From positions 496,001 to 560,000 of the forward strand of contig CAWUHX010000242.1 of the NCBI GenBank assembly GCA_963922205.1: a stretch of DNA of 64,000 bases, written 5' to 3'. Of the stretch, positions 1 to 11,780 are shown one piece after another. The position numbers and the translations under genes are program-made. The notes under the pieces were generated by a model. That model did not search any database, had not been told where the DNA came from, and saw nothing but the letters and a program-made list of their open reading frames with translations. Origin of the DNA: Romanomermis culicivorax. Its lineage: Eukaryota; Nematoda; Enoplea; Mermithida; Mermithidae. Numbering within the stretch: the stretch's first letter is position 1; each line of letters begins with the position of its first letter.

Positions 1-219
1 GTTGGTGTAGGCCAAGCTTTGATAACACCAGTATACCGGCTGATGAAACCAACACCTTCAAGAGAAAAGAGACAATGGAAATGGAACTAGCAGGTTCCAG
101 CAATGTAGGAAGAAAAAGCATTTAAATGGGCCATACGTGGGCCATACCTTCTTGAGAAAGTTCCTTAGGGGACGCAATGGCACACCAGCTTAAATGGAAG
201 AATTAACCATGCGAAAATT

Positions 220-295
220 GGCTCCCATAGCCCAGTGGTTACAGCTCTTAACTCACAAGGCTAAAATTCAGGGATCAAACCCCAGTGCAATCAAG
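220..295 (+). repeat. tRNA-derived SINE-like sequence or tRNA pseudogene
   Basis: An RNA polymerase III A-box-like sequence (TAGCCCAGTGG, 228-238) is followed 44 nt later by a B-box-like sequence (GGATCAAACCC, 272-282), the spacing normal for a tRNA. The ends do not pair into a proper acceptor stem and no CCA-side arm is visible, so an active tRNA gene is unlikely. A SINE head or decayed tRNA copy fits better. The first 210 bases hold nothing I recognise. Confidence 0.5.
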
Positions 296-375
296 GGCTC
301 ATTGAAAATGATTCTAATTGTCATTGACTCAAGAAGATAGTAGGTAAACTACCGAAACGTCTATTATACTGTGCA

Positions 376-818
376 TACATGTAACGGGGCCCCGAGGTCT
401 AGGGGGGGGGGGTCGGGCGGCTTTTTTTGGGCCGGGAGTCAGTAATTCCCAAAATTTTGGGGGGAGAGGTCTCTCAAGGAGAAAAATTCAATTTTTTCAC
501 GATAAAAGTCCCAAAAATTGTTCAAAAAATTGTAATTTTTTTCTAAAAAGACCGAAAAAATGTATTCATGGTACGAAGCGCCAAGAAAATTCACATTTTT
601 TATCATTTTTTGTTTAAAAATTGACTTTTTTCATTAAAAAAATTGACATTTTTCAGTATTTTTCCGACCAAAAGTATGGGGTCCCTATGGCTACCATGTG
701 GCTAGCCCTTGGATTGGAAAATCCTGGGGGCGGTCGCCCAACGGCTAGACATATGGCCGACGATTTCTGGAGTGGGGGGCACTTCCCCCCAATTAGCACT
801 TCCCCCCAATTACATGTA
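376..818. mobile_element. TACATGTA-ended non-autonomous DNA element, copy 1
   Basis: The ends are inverted: TACATGTAACGGGG at the left and CCCCAATTACATGTA at the right. The inside has a G-rich part, then AT-rich text, then a block around 675-770 (tatggggtccctatgg...ggtcgcccaa) that recurs near 33060-33160 and 41165-41260. No transposase is encoded; the small open frame inside is not convincing. The family is unassigned. Confidence 0.6.
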
Positions 819-2061
819 TATTCCTGTGTGTTATTCTAATAAAAGTGTTTCATATGGCCAATAATAGTCAAAAATAAATTCTTATTATAACCAAGCGCAA
901 ACAACATTTCGAAAATTGTTACAGATCCTTGCTCTTATTCTGCATCATTTGCCAAATGTTCACTTATCAGTAAAATGTGTGAGTCACATAAGTAATCGAA
1001 CCAACAAACATGACTTTACTATAATTAGCAAGCAGTCATAAGCAGACGAAACTTTCTCCCAAAAACTACAGTAAGCAGACTATAAAAGATGTTTCTTGTT
1101 GCAATTTCCATTTACATGGAAAAGAAAAAAAGATGTGAAGATGCTTCCAGAAAATGAGTTCGTGATACTGTATCCGGTATTTTTGTTTGGGCTAATAAGA
1201 CCTGTTGACTAGCTCCTGTTGACTCTGATCAGGATCTGATCAGGAATATATGGTTATGATATTCAATAACTCCCACAAAAGCTACAGTAAGATTATTATC
1301 CTGTGGAAGGCCTTAGAACATGATATAACAGGAAAAAGAAATCTGTGTAGGTCTTGAACGAAACAGCTCTGGATACTGTAGCGATCTACATTAAAACGTG
1401 GCATCCAGGCCCTGTTGATATGATGAATCGAAATCAGATCAGACGTGGTAAAAAGTCCTGGATCCTGAATCTTTGAAGTCAGTAATTCTAGAAAGCTTTT
1501 CTTACTGAAGATGAATCTCAACATTATTGTTCAGATCAACGTTGAAAAATTGACACAACTGAATGAACGATTACTGTAGCCTAAAGATGACTATGTAGAA
1601 CTTAAGAAAACCTATACAAAAAGAGGGCTATCCTGCATAATTTGCCAAATTTTGAGTTTTCGGTAAAACGTAAAATTGAACCAAAAAATAGAAGTTTACT
1701 GTAGCAGGTTACAGTAATGAATTTTGACACAAAAATTATCGAACCATCACTGCAAATGACGTTTATTGCCATGATTTTTAAACTCGAGAAACGAGTTGGA
1801 TTATTGTGATTCAACATTTATCTGAGCCGATAAGAGTAATGATGGCAATTTAAAAATACGGGATACTGTATTTAATTTAATTTACTCAGAAGCTACAGTA
1901 AAAAGATTAATCTAGAGAAATAATATTGTTGGCATTGCTACACTTTTGAAACTTAATTCCATCTGTAATGTCATGCATGTGAAGATCAATACAGCCCTGG
2001 ATACTGTATGACGAAAACCCTTTTGTTATCTTTGGTTTTTAGACACCCTGTTGCAACTCAC
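819..2061. other. Non-coding stretch with CTACAGTA words
   Basis: No gene is supported here. CTACAGTA or its reverse TACTGTAG occurs several times (about 1068, 1282, 1377, 1575, 1692, 1902), a word often abundant in nematode non-coding DNA. Part of this may be intron of the minus-strand gene whose first exon ends at 2062. Confidence 0.4.
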
Positions 2062-2349
2062 TTCATTTATATACGAAATCCTCCTTTGGACGTCGGTTGT
2101 ACCGCCATCCAAAACGTTGCCGCTCCTTTCTACAATCATCAAAACGATTTTGGCCAGAACGCCATTGTCCAACAAATGCAACTTTTCGTCGACTGTCATA
2201 TCGTTCAACGTTCTACTCAACGTCAACATATTGGCCATACGGAGCGGTTTTTGGTTCAAATAACGTTTCATAGTTTCCAGACGATCTTCGGCTGGTGTCG
2301 GTTCATCATCCGGCTCTGGCGACGACGACATTGAAACCGAAGTGCCCAT
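2062..2349 (-). CDS. Probable first coding exon of an unrecognised minus-strand gene
   Basis: From the ATG at 2349 (complement) an open frame of 96 codons reads to a strong splice donor, GAA|GTGAGT, at 2061/2062. The N-terminus is Ser/Pro/Asp/Glu-rich (about residues 5-20) and is followed by a predicted helical part with LTLSRTLNDM and a hydrophobic NGVLAKIVLMIVERSG. The composition looks protein-like rather than random, and the donor falls where the sensible protein stops. I do not recognise the family. Later exons would lie at lower coordinates or outside the window. Confidence 0.5.
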
Positions 2350-2650
2350 GATGAGCGACTTGTAATTTTTGAATAATGAAAAGCAAGTCAGGATTCCGGA
2401 ACTTTTACGAGTATACTATAAAAACTGAAATATCGAAAAGGAAGTGTTTACATTGGTAAGAATAGTTTGGCAGAAAATTCTAAAAATCTAGCATAACACT
2501 TGCCCTCCACCTTTATGATTTACAAGCATTTCGAGAAATACAGACCATAGCTATAGCATATGATGTGATAAGTAATTTGCTAACCATTACTAAATTGAGA
2601 CTGCAAAATTCAATGTCGAGCTCTGTTAGCATGATGCTATCAGACCCTTA

Positions 2651-2893
2651 AGGGTCATTTATACTTGCCTTTTCCAACGGAATGCAACGGAATGGAATGA
2701 AATTGACACAATGTTTCCGAAAGAAAGAAAATTTTTTGTTCCATTCGATTCGGTTGGAAGTTACTGTTGGTCGTTTTCCACAAAATTGCAGTTATCTTTT
2801 GCGATCGAAAGTTGATTTTCGGGGTGAACATTTCAAGCTGTTGGCGATTGGTTCCCCTCCGTTCCATCGAAAAAGGCAAGTATAAATGACCCT
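2651..2893. mobile_element. PIF/Harbinger-type MITE
   Basis: A 243-bp element with inverted ends AGGGTCATTTATACTTGCC / GGCAAGTATAAATGACCCT, flanked on both sides by TTA (2648-2650 and 2894-2896), the target duplication typical of PIF/Harbinger elements. It has no coding capacity. Confidence 0.8.
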
Positions 2894-2939
2894 TTATTTG
2901 TTTCACCTAGATATATATCCTTGGCAAGAAAGTAATGTT

Positions 2940-3840
2940 GAAAATTTGATTACATTTTCAACGTTTTCTTGATTTATCATCCATAATTATCAGTCACTCT
3001 TTGCCATTTCCCACGTAGATTTGGAATGCCTGCATAATAAAATGCTCAGGACTTTGAATCAAAAAAGTTCTGGATGGACGTTTCGACCTGGTCATTGTTT
3101 TCAAATTCCATATCGAGAAGGCTATTCTGCGATAACCAAAACAAATAATAATCTGATGGTGCAATGTCTGGTGAATGTGGTGGATGGGGTAACACCTCCC
3201 AAATTACTTCTTGGATTTTTGTCTGGACAATGGCAGTGGTATGTGTATGGACATTGTCATGGAGCAGAAGTACTCCTTTGCAGTTGACCAATGCAGGCTG
3301 CTTTTGAATCAAGGAATTTTGTACATGATCAAGCTGGTCTTCACAGACTTTAGCAGTGATGGTCAAAGCAGGTGGAAGCAACTCAAAGTAGGTGATTCCC
3401 TTGGTTGACCACTATACACATAACATAACCTTGTGTGAGTGTATATCAGGCCTTGGCACTTGTACTGGTTCAGAGGCTTTGCTGACCCATTGTCCCCTAT
3501 AGATGATGTTAACCTACACAACCCACTTTTCATCTCCAGTGATGATTCGATCAAGGAAAGGCTCTATTTTGTACTGTGAAAGTAACAGCATGAAAATGAC
3601 AACATGCTGTTGCATAGCATGATCACTCAACTTGTGAAGCACCCATGTTTGGAGCTTGCAAACCTTGTTGATCTGCTTCCTTTGATTTTCAATAGTAGAG
3701 TGGGTAATGTCGAGGACTTCTGCTATTTCCCTAGTGGTTGCTTTTGGATTGAGGTGCAGCTGTTCCTGAATGTCTGCTTCTGATACTTCAGCTGATTGTC
3801 CACTAAGAGGTTCATCTTTGATACACTAGTGCCAGACCTG
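2940..3840 (-). pseudogene. Mariner transposase, degraded
   Basis: Read on the minus strand, the parts of a mariner (DD34D) transposase appear in order: an HTH-like segment (about 3780-3660), the LxKLSDxAxQQHV linker, IITGDEKW (first Asp, near 3535), FELLPPALT (near 3380), LLLHDNVHTHT (second Asp, near 3275) and HPPHSPDIAPSDYYLF (third Asp, near 3205). At least two in-frame amber codons lie between TGDEKW and FELLPP, one just after TGDEKWVV and one at a usual Trp position. The element is therefore dead. I could not define the terminal repeats. Confidence 0.85.
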
Positions 3841-6401
3841 AACTTTGCAAACCACTATTCGACTGCATGTTCAGATATAGCAGGTTCAGCATATGCTTGC
3901 CATATATTTCTCATTGCCTTCGACATATACATACCATATATTTCTCAAACGAGAAAAACCAGCATTTTCTCACAGAAATCTTACCTCCCATTTGAACTCA
4001 TAGGGTAAATGCCGATATTTTTATCCAAATTGGTGGTCTAAAGTGTTTGCTTTCGTACCACGTTTTGAGAAAAACTTATATCTACAGTAATTCAGGAAAT
4101 CGCATCAAAGATATTCACTACATGTAGCTATTGCTTTCAAATCTTCATGGAGAAAAATAGCATTAGAAAAAAACGGACAGTAGTTTAGCAGAAAATTGTA
4201 GAAATATGAAATAGTACTTTTGTTACACTTTACCATCATTTCAAGAAGAACAGGATAGGCTAAAATGAACTACGACATCCTTTAAGACCAATATTATTTA
4301 TTCTTTATCGAAAAAAAGAATCCCAATTAGCCGAATGCGCAGTTGAAGGTCATCGTTACACTGAAGAATTAAAAAAAAATGGATGAAAATGTGAAAACAT
4401 TTTCTCCAGGTCGCACATACGCGCAATAACAAAGCCGGTCATTTGCATAAACCAGGATTCATTCGACACCGATGCGTACATATATACAAGGAAAAGCCTC
4501 GGGCTCAATTTTCCCTCAACTCCTATGATTAATCAGGCCGGAGGAAAATTTTTTGATTAATAATTAATGAAGCGTATCGTATAATTCACGTAGGACTAAT
4601 ATGCACATGCTCGAGTTTTAGCTTCTTTTTGATGCCTAGCATAATTTGCATATTGGAACATCCTCTGCGTTTAATTATACGACTCGCCACCCATCGGAGC
4701 CAAAAATAACCGCGGCAGAGCGGAAATTTGAAAAATAATGTATCCAGGGGCCCCATTCATAAAACGAGGCTATAAAGTGCTAGTCTGCATTTAGATCTAT
4801 AGCCGAAGTCCTATTCATTTTTTGAATTAAATGATACCATACCCGTGCTTTCAAAATGGAAACTCGACGATGCACGGGAATGTACCGAATCCAAAAATTG
4901 AAACATGATCCTGGAAAATGACCATATCAATTTTCAGGCATACATGAATCTAGGCGGGGGTAAACCCCCTTACCTGAGACCCTGGCCATCCCCTCTGGTC
5001 CAAAAAAATCGTCAATTATCCCCCTGAACTTTTTTCAAGATAGTTTTTTTTAATGATTTTTGTGCATATTTTGTATGAAAAATAGGCTTGCAGAACTTTT
5101 TTTTGTTTTTTTGCTCGCCCACCCCCTACACCCTGGATAAAAAGTCCAACGACCCTCCCCCCGGAAAATTCTTGCCGTGCATGTCTGTTTTCAGCCTACG
5201 TGACACTGGCTGTAGTGGTGCAATGAAATATGAATGCAGGTTGTCACAACTTTGCTAATAAAAAATAAATGCCGATTTTTCAATATGTTTTAATCATGAG
5301 TAGGATCCCACATGACTCAACGATTTCTTAGAAACGGCCCAGCAACCTTTTCTATCATTTCGTAAGGTCAGTTCTTTGAGATAAACATCTAAAAAATTCG
5401 CTTATTGATTAGAATCGAGCCTTAATTTCATTAGTATATATCAAAAATCGATTTTCTTCGAACGACGAGGATAAAGCTAATGATTCGAAAGTTACGTTAC
5501 AGTAAAGAACAGATATAACGGAATATAGTGCTATCTTTTACTTGAACTTCATCAACATTTTATTTTCTCAAAATCACCATTCATTCCAAGAAAAATTGAC
5601 TTCGTCGTCACTATTTCCATTTCGACTGCTTTCAGCTTAAGCTCTTGGAGGCGACTTTCTTGCATAACATGGCACAAAAAATAACTTTGGAAATATTTTT
5701 GACAGACAGAGTAAGCAAATATTTCCTTAGAAATTGGCTCATTTAATTTTTTCAGTGATAATTTGTTTCAAGATGCGCCTTGCTCTGCACAATTTAGGAA
5801 ATTCCTGAATGTTCACTTCCCATAAATTTGTCAACTTCCAAACATTTTGGAATGAAAACCGTTTCAACGTATACAGTACTCGATGTAACTAATGTACTAG
5901 ATGAGGTAGTTCGCAGCATCAGATCAAAGTTGCTAAGAATATACAAAAATGAATATTAATTTCAACAGTTTGATGCTTCTTGCATAGAACCAACATCCAA
6001 TTTCCTGTTTGGCTTGGCAACTATTAAAATGATTTCTCGGAACCAAATGACTTTCTGGACTGGCTGATACCAGATGTCAGCTTTTCCAGGTAAGGACCAA
6101 GGTGTTTCTTAAGAAAAAAATGAATTGATAAAATCTCGATCAACGTTTGGGAATAGACTCAATAGTCGGGAAGACAGAGGTCGAAAAATGGTGACAGAGT
6201 TCTAGTTCATTTTTTTGCATTTTCAATTTCTTAGACCGATTTTTTGCGAATTTTGATCTTCCGAACATTAGGACATTTGTTTGATTGTTGATAAAGTAAA
6301 AAATTAATAGAGATGTGCTTTACGGCCATCAGCAGCTTCAGAATCTAATGAATCAGGATAAAAAGCTGCAATCATTTATGAAATGACGCATTACTGTAGG
6401 T
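3841..6401. other. AT-rich stretch without a supported gene
   Basis: Only short open frames occur and none shows a recognisable motif. A C/G-rich patch at about 4939-5188, starting ACATGAATCTAGGCGGGGG and ending GCCGTGCATGT, may be a degraded relative of the TACATG-ended elements seen at 376 and 40561; this is weak. Confidence 0.35.
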
Positions 6402-6813
6402 TTGGTACAGTTTTATGGATTGGCTGGACTTGTTAGTATCTATGATGAACTGGCACAGTCAAAGCATTTTAGTGATACACAAGAACAAAGTATAGCTGTT
6501 CAATGTATTTACCCAACTCCATGGCTAACTATGCCCACGTACAAATTGACAACATTTATGCCAATCGCGACATGTGCCTCCAGCTGCAAATCCCTCTCAA
6601 ATGAACACAGGGAGAGAATAGGCATAAAAAAACTGGGCAAAACTGTCGCCTGGCAACGACACCTCACTTTCGCAGAATTGAATTTTTCTTTCTTTGACTT
6701 TATATCGTCATGTCTACAAATTGGACGATTTTCCTAGTTTCCCTACAAAAAATAATAATTGTTTATTAAAATGTTTCGCCATCATCACACAAAAAAAGAA
6801 CTAATTCACTCAA

Positions 6814-7026
6814 TTAACAGCTTATCGAAAAAATAATTAAAAAAACACAAGTTTCTCCTGTTTTGATAACAAAATGAGCTTTTCGCGCTTGAAGTTCAGT
6901 TTTCTCATGGTTTGACATGTTTTCTACAGTGATGGCAGCTTCAACCCGGCTTGTATCGATCTGGCTATTTTGTTCCCAGGCAACATCCATCGGATTAAGA
7001 AGATTTCGCTTCTTTGGAAATACCAT
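6814..7026 (-). other. Possible isolated exon, unrecognised
   Basis: A 70-codon minus-strand frame begins with ATG at 7026 and has a non-repetitive, amphipathic, charged composition (for example RVEAAITVENMSNHEKTELQ) until about 6850, where it turns into hydrophobic AT-rich text. It could be an exon of a host gene or chance. The neighbouring 111-codon plus-strand frame at 6402-6737 has no features that would support it. Confidence 0.2.
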
Positions 7027-7633
7027 TTTTTCCCGGTGACTGACTGCGCCTTATGATTTTGATAGTATTTTTTCCACTTGAAGGAGCATTAAAATTGAAG
7101 GCACAAATAAATCAAGCAAAAAAAATTCTATGTGTATATGACAAAACCCTGCTGAAGACGAAACTCTATTCTGAAAAAGCTCATTTTCTGTGTTCAGAAC
7201 AAGAGAATAACTATTTCAATAAACTATATAGTCCATTTTGCACCTGAAAATTCTACCATTAGTCAATAACAACTGCATTCAGCTAATCATAAATCGATTT
7301 TTGATTTAAGAAAAGCAAAGCTTTTACCAAAAACATTCTTCATTGATCTTTATCTATCCTTCTGGAATGTTTTTTTCGACCTTAAATCTCTAGAAACTAC
7401 AATTTTTTCGTAGGGATTATTTGCCTCTCATCATTGCATGCCAATTTCATTTCCTTATTTTTTCTAGCCCGTTCCTAAGCACGAAGTATCGAAATTACTG
7501 CCCGATGAGCCGGCACCGTTTTTCTGAGAAATAAAAGCCTGTTAAAGCTAGTACAATAAAAATTTTTCTCACTATAAATATACTGTATTACGACCGATAA
7601 AATCCCGTTTCGACTTTTTTGTTATCGGTTTTT
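7027..7633. other. AT-rich stretch without a supported gene
   Basis: No gene, RNA or repeat boundary is recognised until the target duplication of the nested hAT-like element at 7634. Confidence 0.4.
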
Positions 7634-8872
7634 CTGCAAAACAGTGTTTTTTTGTGCCAAAACATGGTTTTTGGCAAAAAAAAATTTGTGCCAATTGGCA
7701 CAAATTTTTTGCGAATTTTGATCTTCCAATTGGCACAAATTTTTTGGCTGGTCAAACATTAAATTTCCTTGATTTTTAAACGTTTTAGAGGCCGAAAAAT
7801 GAAAATGCAAAAAATTTTCGGCGCTTCGCGCCGAATCAATGAATATATTTTTTATTCGTATATTTTACTCGAACGCAAACGATTTCTTTTCGAAGAGTGT
7901 ATTAGTATCGTTGCAGCAAACTTTATAGGCTGTCAAGACTGATGAGTGAAAAAAAATTCTGAATATTCTCTCTTCATTCAGTCAGATTCGGATTTAAAAC
8001 TGAAATTCTTACTTTTTGTGTTTGATTGATTCAAATAGAAAAATCGATATCGTTGATAATGGTACAATGTTTCGATCGAAAATTAACACTATTTTCGACT
8101 TTATTTTCTCTATTCTTTACATGGTTATTTATACATAACATAGATATTCGTTCATAGTCGAAAATTGAATCAATTTGAACTTCCTGAACAATTCTAGAGC
8201 TATTTAAATTGTCTCAGCATTCCATTTCTTTTTGGGATTTCGTGAACTAAGGTAAAGTGGGGTAACTTTGGTCAAAATCGAGTCAATTCGACTTCTCCAT
8301 CCAACATATAACTTGTTATACATGGGGAATTCGTAAAAATGTTTCATGGAACTCATATGTCAAAAATGTCAGACAAATCGATTAAACACATCATTTCATA
8401 AGTAGCATGCATATTTAACCTACCATTGATCGTTGAAAAGAGCTCACTTTTCGACCAATGTTACCCACCATGGTAGTCAACTTGGATCGCCATTATAATT
8501 TCTGTTCAAGTTACTTTTTCGACAAGTAAAATCGTTATATCTAACCACAGATAGAACGTAACAAAACAAATTTTGGATATCAGGTAACATAGCTATTGAC
8601 CTTTATTGTCACAAAATTTCAGCTGAAAATGATGAATATCATCAACGGCAAAAAAGTTTTCGTAAATCTACTCCTAGCTGTCCCTATGGTGGGTAACTTT
8701 GGTCAGTTGACCTAAAAAAGTGCCTGACGTGAAAAATATTGTGTTATTCAGATACAGCAAGTTAAGAGGTACATGAAAATATCAATATGAATGAAAATAA
8801 AAATATTAATCGTTCAAAATTTATTAACGAAAAAAATTAACGTGTCGAACCAATGTTACCCACCAATTGGTG

Positions 8873-10163
8873 CAGTGTTTTTTTTTGCACCGACCTTTTT
8901 GCACCGTGCAAAAACGTTCCAAAAACTTTTTTGCACACCATAAAATATTTTTGTATCATGTTTAATACGTGTTGATCAAGAAAGCTAAATCCTTAGTCAA
9001 ATTTTATTCAGCACGACCTTGCAGTTGAGACAGTGACACACGTTTAGTAAATGTTCAATTCCTCCCATGTCGCTGATTCGTCAGCCACTTCTTCGTCGAT
9101 CCTTGTTCTTTTGAAGTTGATGGCGTTCCTATATTGCTTCTTGCAAAGTTAATTTATCTTGCGAAGTTAATTTATCAACTTTTTTAAAGAAATTCAGAAT
9201 AGACATCTGTAATGGTAAACAGGGTTTTTTTGTACATGACCCATTTGTACATGTGTAAATGGTAGCCGATATTTCATTTGTACAATTTGTACATAGCAAA
9301 AATACGCAAAATAAGTAACCTGTGTTCCTCTATGTCATGGCCAAAGACTAATAACCAAATCAGCATAATTTTCAAATTTTATTTATAACTCGAGAAATGC
9401 CGTTAGTTCATTAAAATTTCGAAAAATTGAAATTTTCGAGTTTCAATTCTAATTTACAAGCATTGTGGAACAAATTTAGTAGAAAACTATCCAATAGCAT
9501 AATGAGTTTGCATTAGATGATAAATTGATGGTAAAGTCCTCTATGATGAGAAATGAAAGCTCAAAAAAGACGTCAATCTTTCCGGCGCGGAGCGCCGGAA
9601 AAATTTTTTGTGCAATCACATTCGGCGACGCTGGAAAATTAATTTTCCAAATATTTATTTCAAGAATTAGATTCGAATTTAGTGTTCAAAAGTCGTAAAT
9701 TTTAGAATTTTATCGTCTTAAAAATTTTGAAAACAGTAATTTATTCATTAACTCTCATGACCTTGGCCGAAAAGATATGAGTGGAAGAGTAGAAACTTCC
9801 AAAGGCTACTCCCATGAAGCTTTCGAACTTTTCTTCTTCCCTAAATGGGAAAGAGCCGTTTGTACATGTACAAATGACTACTTCAATTTCGTTTGCCCCA
9901 AAAAATTTTGATTTGCCTCCGGCAAAAAAAAGCCTGATGGTAAAATATTTGCTAGAATTAAGATGGATATGATTGTTAAGACAAGTTGACACGTTACGCA
10001 CATAATGTATAAGTTGAGAAATGCATCAGAAATCAGAATATCAAGTAGAGCGGTCGTACAGTCAAATGATAACACCAGTAAAAAAATTTTTTGCACCGTG
10101 CAAAAAAGTTCGAAAAAAGTTTATGCACGGCCAATTTTTTTTGCACTGTGCAAAAAAACACTG
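8873..10163. mobile_element. Short hAT-like element nested in the pogo-like element
   Basis: Left end CAGTGTTTTTTTTTGCACCG and right end GCACTGTGCAAAAAAACACTG are inverted; flanks aattggtg (8865-8872) and aatgagtg (10164-10171) agree at six of eight positions, consistent with a hAT target duplication. Length 1291 bp. The inside is AT-rich and non-coding, with a CCGGCGCGGAGCGCCGG palindrome near 9583 and TTTGTACATG words near 9235-9290 and 9850. Confidence 0.75.
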
Positions 10164-10263
10164 AATGAGTGGGTAACATTGGTCGACACTCAAAAATATG
10201 AGGTACACTAAAACAATGATAAATTTGCATTTTCAGGATCAAAATACATGAGATTAATCAAAT

Positions 10264-10734
10264 TTAAAGGAAGATTAATTGTTGAGTAAGACAAACTTGA
10301 CAAATAAAATTACCAGTGGAATCAAAATCATCAGCTAAACAGTTACCACTTATCCACCCATCACATCCACAGCACGCCCAGTCTTTTTTGTACTTTTTCT
10401 TGTAAATTGTCCATTGAATACAGCAAATGGGACACACATTAGTGTTTCTAGCTTTTTTCGCTTCTTTCAGTTGTGCACTGACTTCTGGTTCCATCAAAGA
10501 TTGGCTCAGCGCATGACAAAGACGTTTTCTGGACTTTTTCGACTGGTTTTTTTCGCATGTACCATCTGAAGATACTTGATGACACTGGCCGTCATACGTC
10601 TCGATGGTGTAACCTCGTTGATGGCTGACGCCGACGATGTGGGCATTTCTGAAAATTTTAGATATCATTCCTCTGTAAATTTCGTAACAAAAGTACATAA
10701 TTTCAAACGTTGAAGTCAATGACGGAAAAGACAA
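10264..10734 (-). pseudogene. Pogo-like transposase C-terminal part with PHD-like finger
   Basis: The frame carries a basic, Lys-rich run and then a zinc-finger-like cluster CPICC...WACCGCDGWISGNC...FICQVC, resembling the PHD-like finger found at the C-terminus of many pogo/Jerky-type transposases. A clean acceptor AAAATTTTCAG lies inside the listed frame (near 10652-10662), so the true exon probably starts there and not at the upstream ATG. No DDE catalytic core is visible between this part and the HTH at about 10.96-11.08 kb, so the copy appears internally deleted. Confidence 0.65.
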
Positions 10735-10964
10735 CGCCGATAAATTTTGTACTACAATTGTTGTACTATTATCTGCAATTATTTAGTATTTAATGGCATA
10801 TAAATGTTCAAAAGTGTCTACAAGGTACCGTTTGATAGTGGATTGAATAACAAAGAAGCCGATGTATTTTTGGACGAGTTCAGTTTCTCTAGAAACAAAT
10901 TATCATTGAGTAATTTAGTGTGGTTTTAGAAAATATACTTACTGTCAGATTACTTTGTTTTGTA

Positions 10965-11083
10965 ATGTTCCATGTGGAATATTGTAAAGACGAGCTGCTG
11001 TTCGAATTTTTGACCCGTTTCGAACAGCCTCGATGGCCTTTTCGAGATCTTCTGTTAAGTAATTAGTCAGGTATTTGCGCGCA
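10965..11083 (-). pseudogene. Pogo-like transposase HTH (Psq) exon, downstream part
   Basis: The minus strand encodes a helix-turn-helix of the Psq/CENP-B type, with LTEDLEKAIEAVRNG and AARLYNIPHGTLQNKV, ending at a GTAAGT donor near 10960. The N-terminal part of the same exon (MVRHYKRKPDA) lies on the far side of LTR element 1, at about 25075-25043. The reading frame is continuous across the insertion apart from the 4-bp target duplication, showing that the LTR element landed inside this exon. Confidence 0.75.
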
Positions 11084-11682
11084 TGTCAGGGATGGACATA
11101 GTCTATCTCAAAGTTGTGAAGAAATAGCCGAAGTCGACGCGTTTTGCGTCGACGCCGATTTGCATAGACACCGTGCATAAATATGCCGGTCGTCTATGTT
11201 TTTGGTCATTCAGTGATTATTGTTTGTTTTTATTGAAAGAAGAAAATCGGCGGCCCAGTAGGGCATAATATTATATTATTTTGTTATTTTATTGTGGTGG
11301 AGCATTTCCGCCTGGAATACAACGACCCTCGGCCGATCGCCTTTGGATTACTCGCAGCGGAGGGAACGCAGGTTAGACCCCAGATTTCTGGAGAGCCACC
11401 CAGCGTGCAAGTCTACATTTACAACTCAGTTCTCGGCCTGACTTCTGATCTTGCCCCTGGTTTGAAGTTACTTGAGCTCAGGGTGTTATCATTTCTTCTG
11501 CAGTTCTTCGGGACGAAAGCAGGAGATCTTTGTTGATTTAGAGACTGACCGAACTGTTGCAATCTGATTCTACCTAAGGTTTCGGCCTGATTAGGGGAAT
11601 TAGCTAGTGACTGATTAGGTCTATTTTTGATATCAAATCCTTTCTTTATATTTCTCAATCTAACACAAGTCTCATTTCAACA
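11084..11682 (+). repeat. 5' LTR of element 1
   Basis: 599 bp, TG...CA ends, nearly identical to 24444-25042. An AT-rich run (cataatattatattattttg, about 11265-11285) could hold promoter elements. An 80-codon frame at 11294-11536 is present in both LTRs, but without other support I do not call it a gene. Confidence 0.95.
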
Positions 11683-11780
11683 AGTGGTGGCTTCTGACTC
11701 TCAAAGTAACGGAAAATCAGAGGCAAACTCGAGGAGTCAAAAAACCTACTGGTTTTTATAGAGAACTGGGAGGTTACAAA
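11683..11780 (+). promoter_or_regulatory. Leader of element 1 with likely primer-binding site
   Basis: Directly after the LTR the sequence reads AGTGGTGGCTTCTGACTC. Element 2 has AGTGGTGGACTCTTAACG at the same place. A TGGTGG-starting primer-binding site (complementary to a tRNA 3' end in CCACCA) is likely, but I could not assign the tRNA. Confidence 0.5.

Noticed and set aside
220-295. Functional tRNA gene
   Set aside because: A and B boxes are present, but the acceptor ends do not pair.
11294-11536. 80-codon frame in each LTR of element 1
   Set aside because: Present in both LTRs only because the LTRs are near identical. No motif and no counterpart in element 2.
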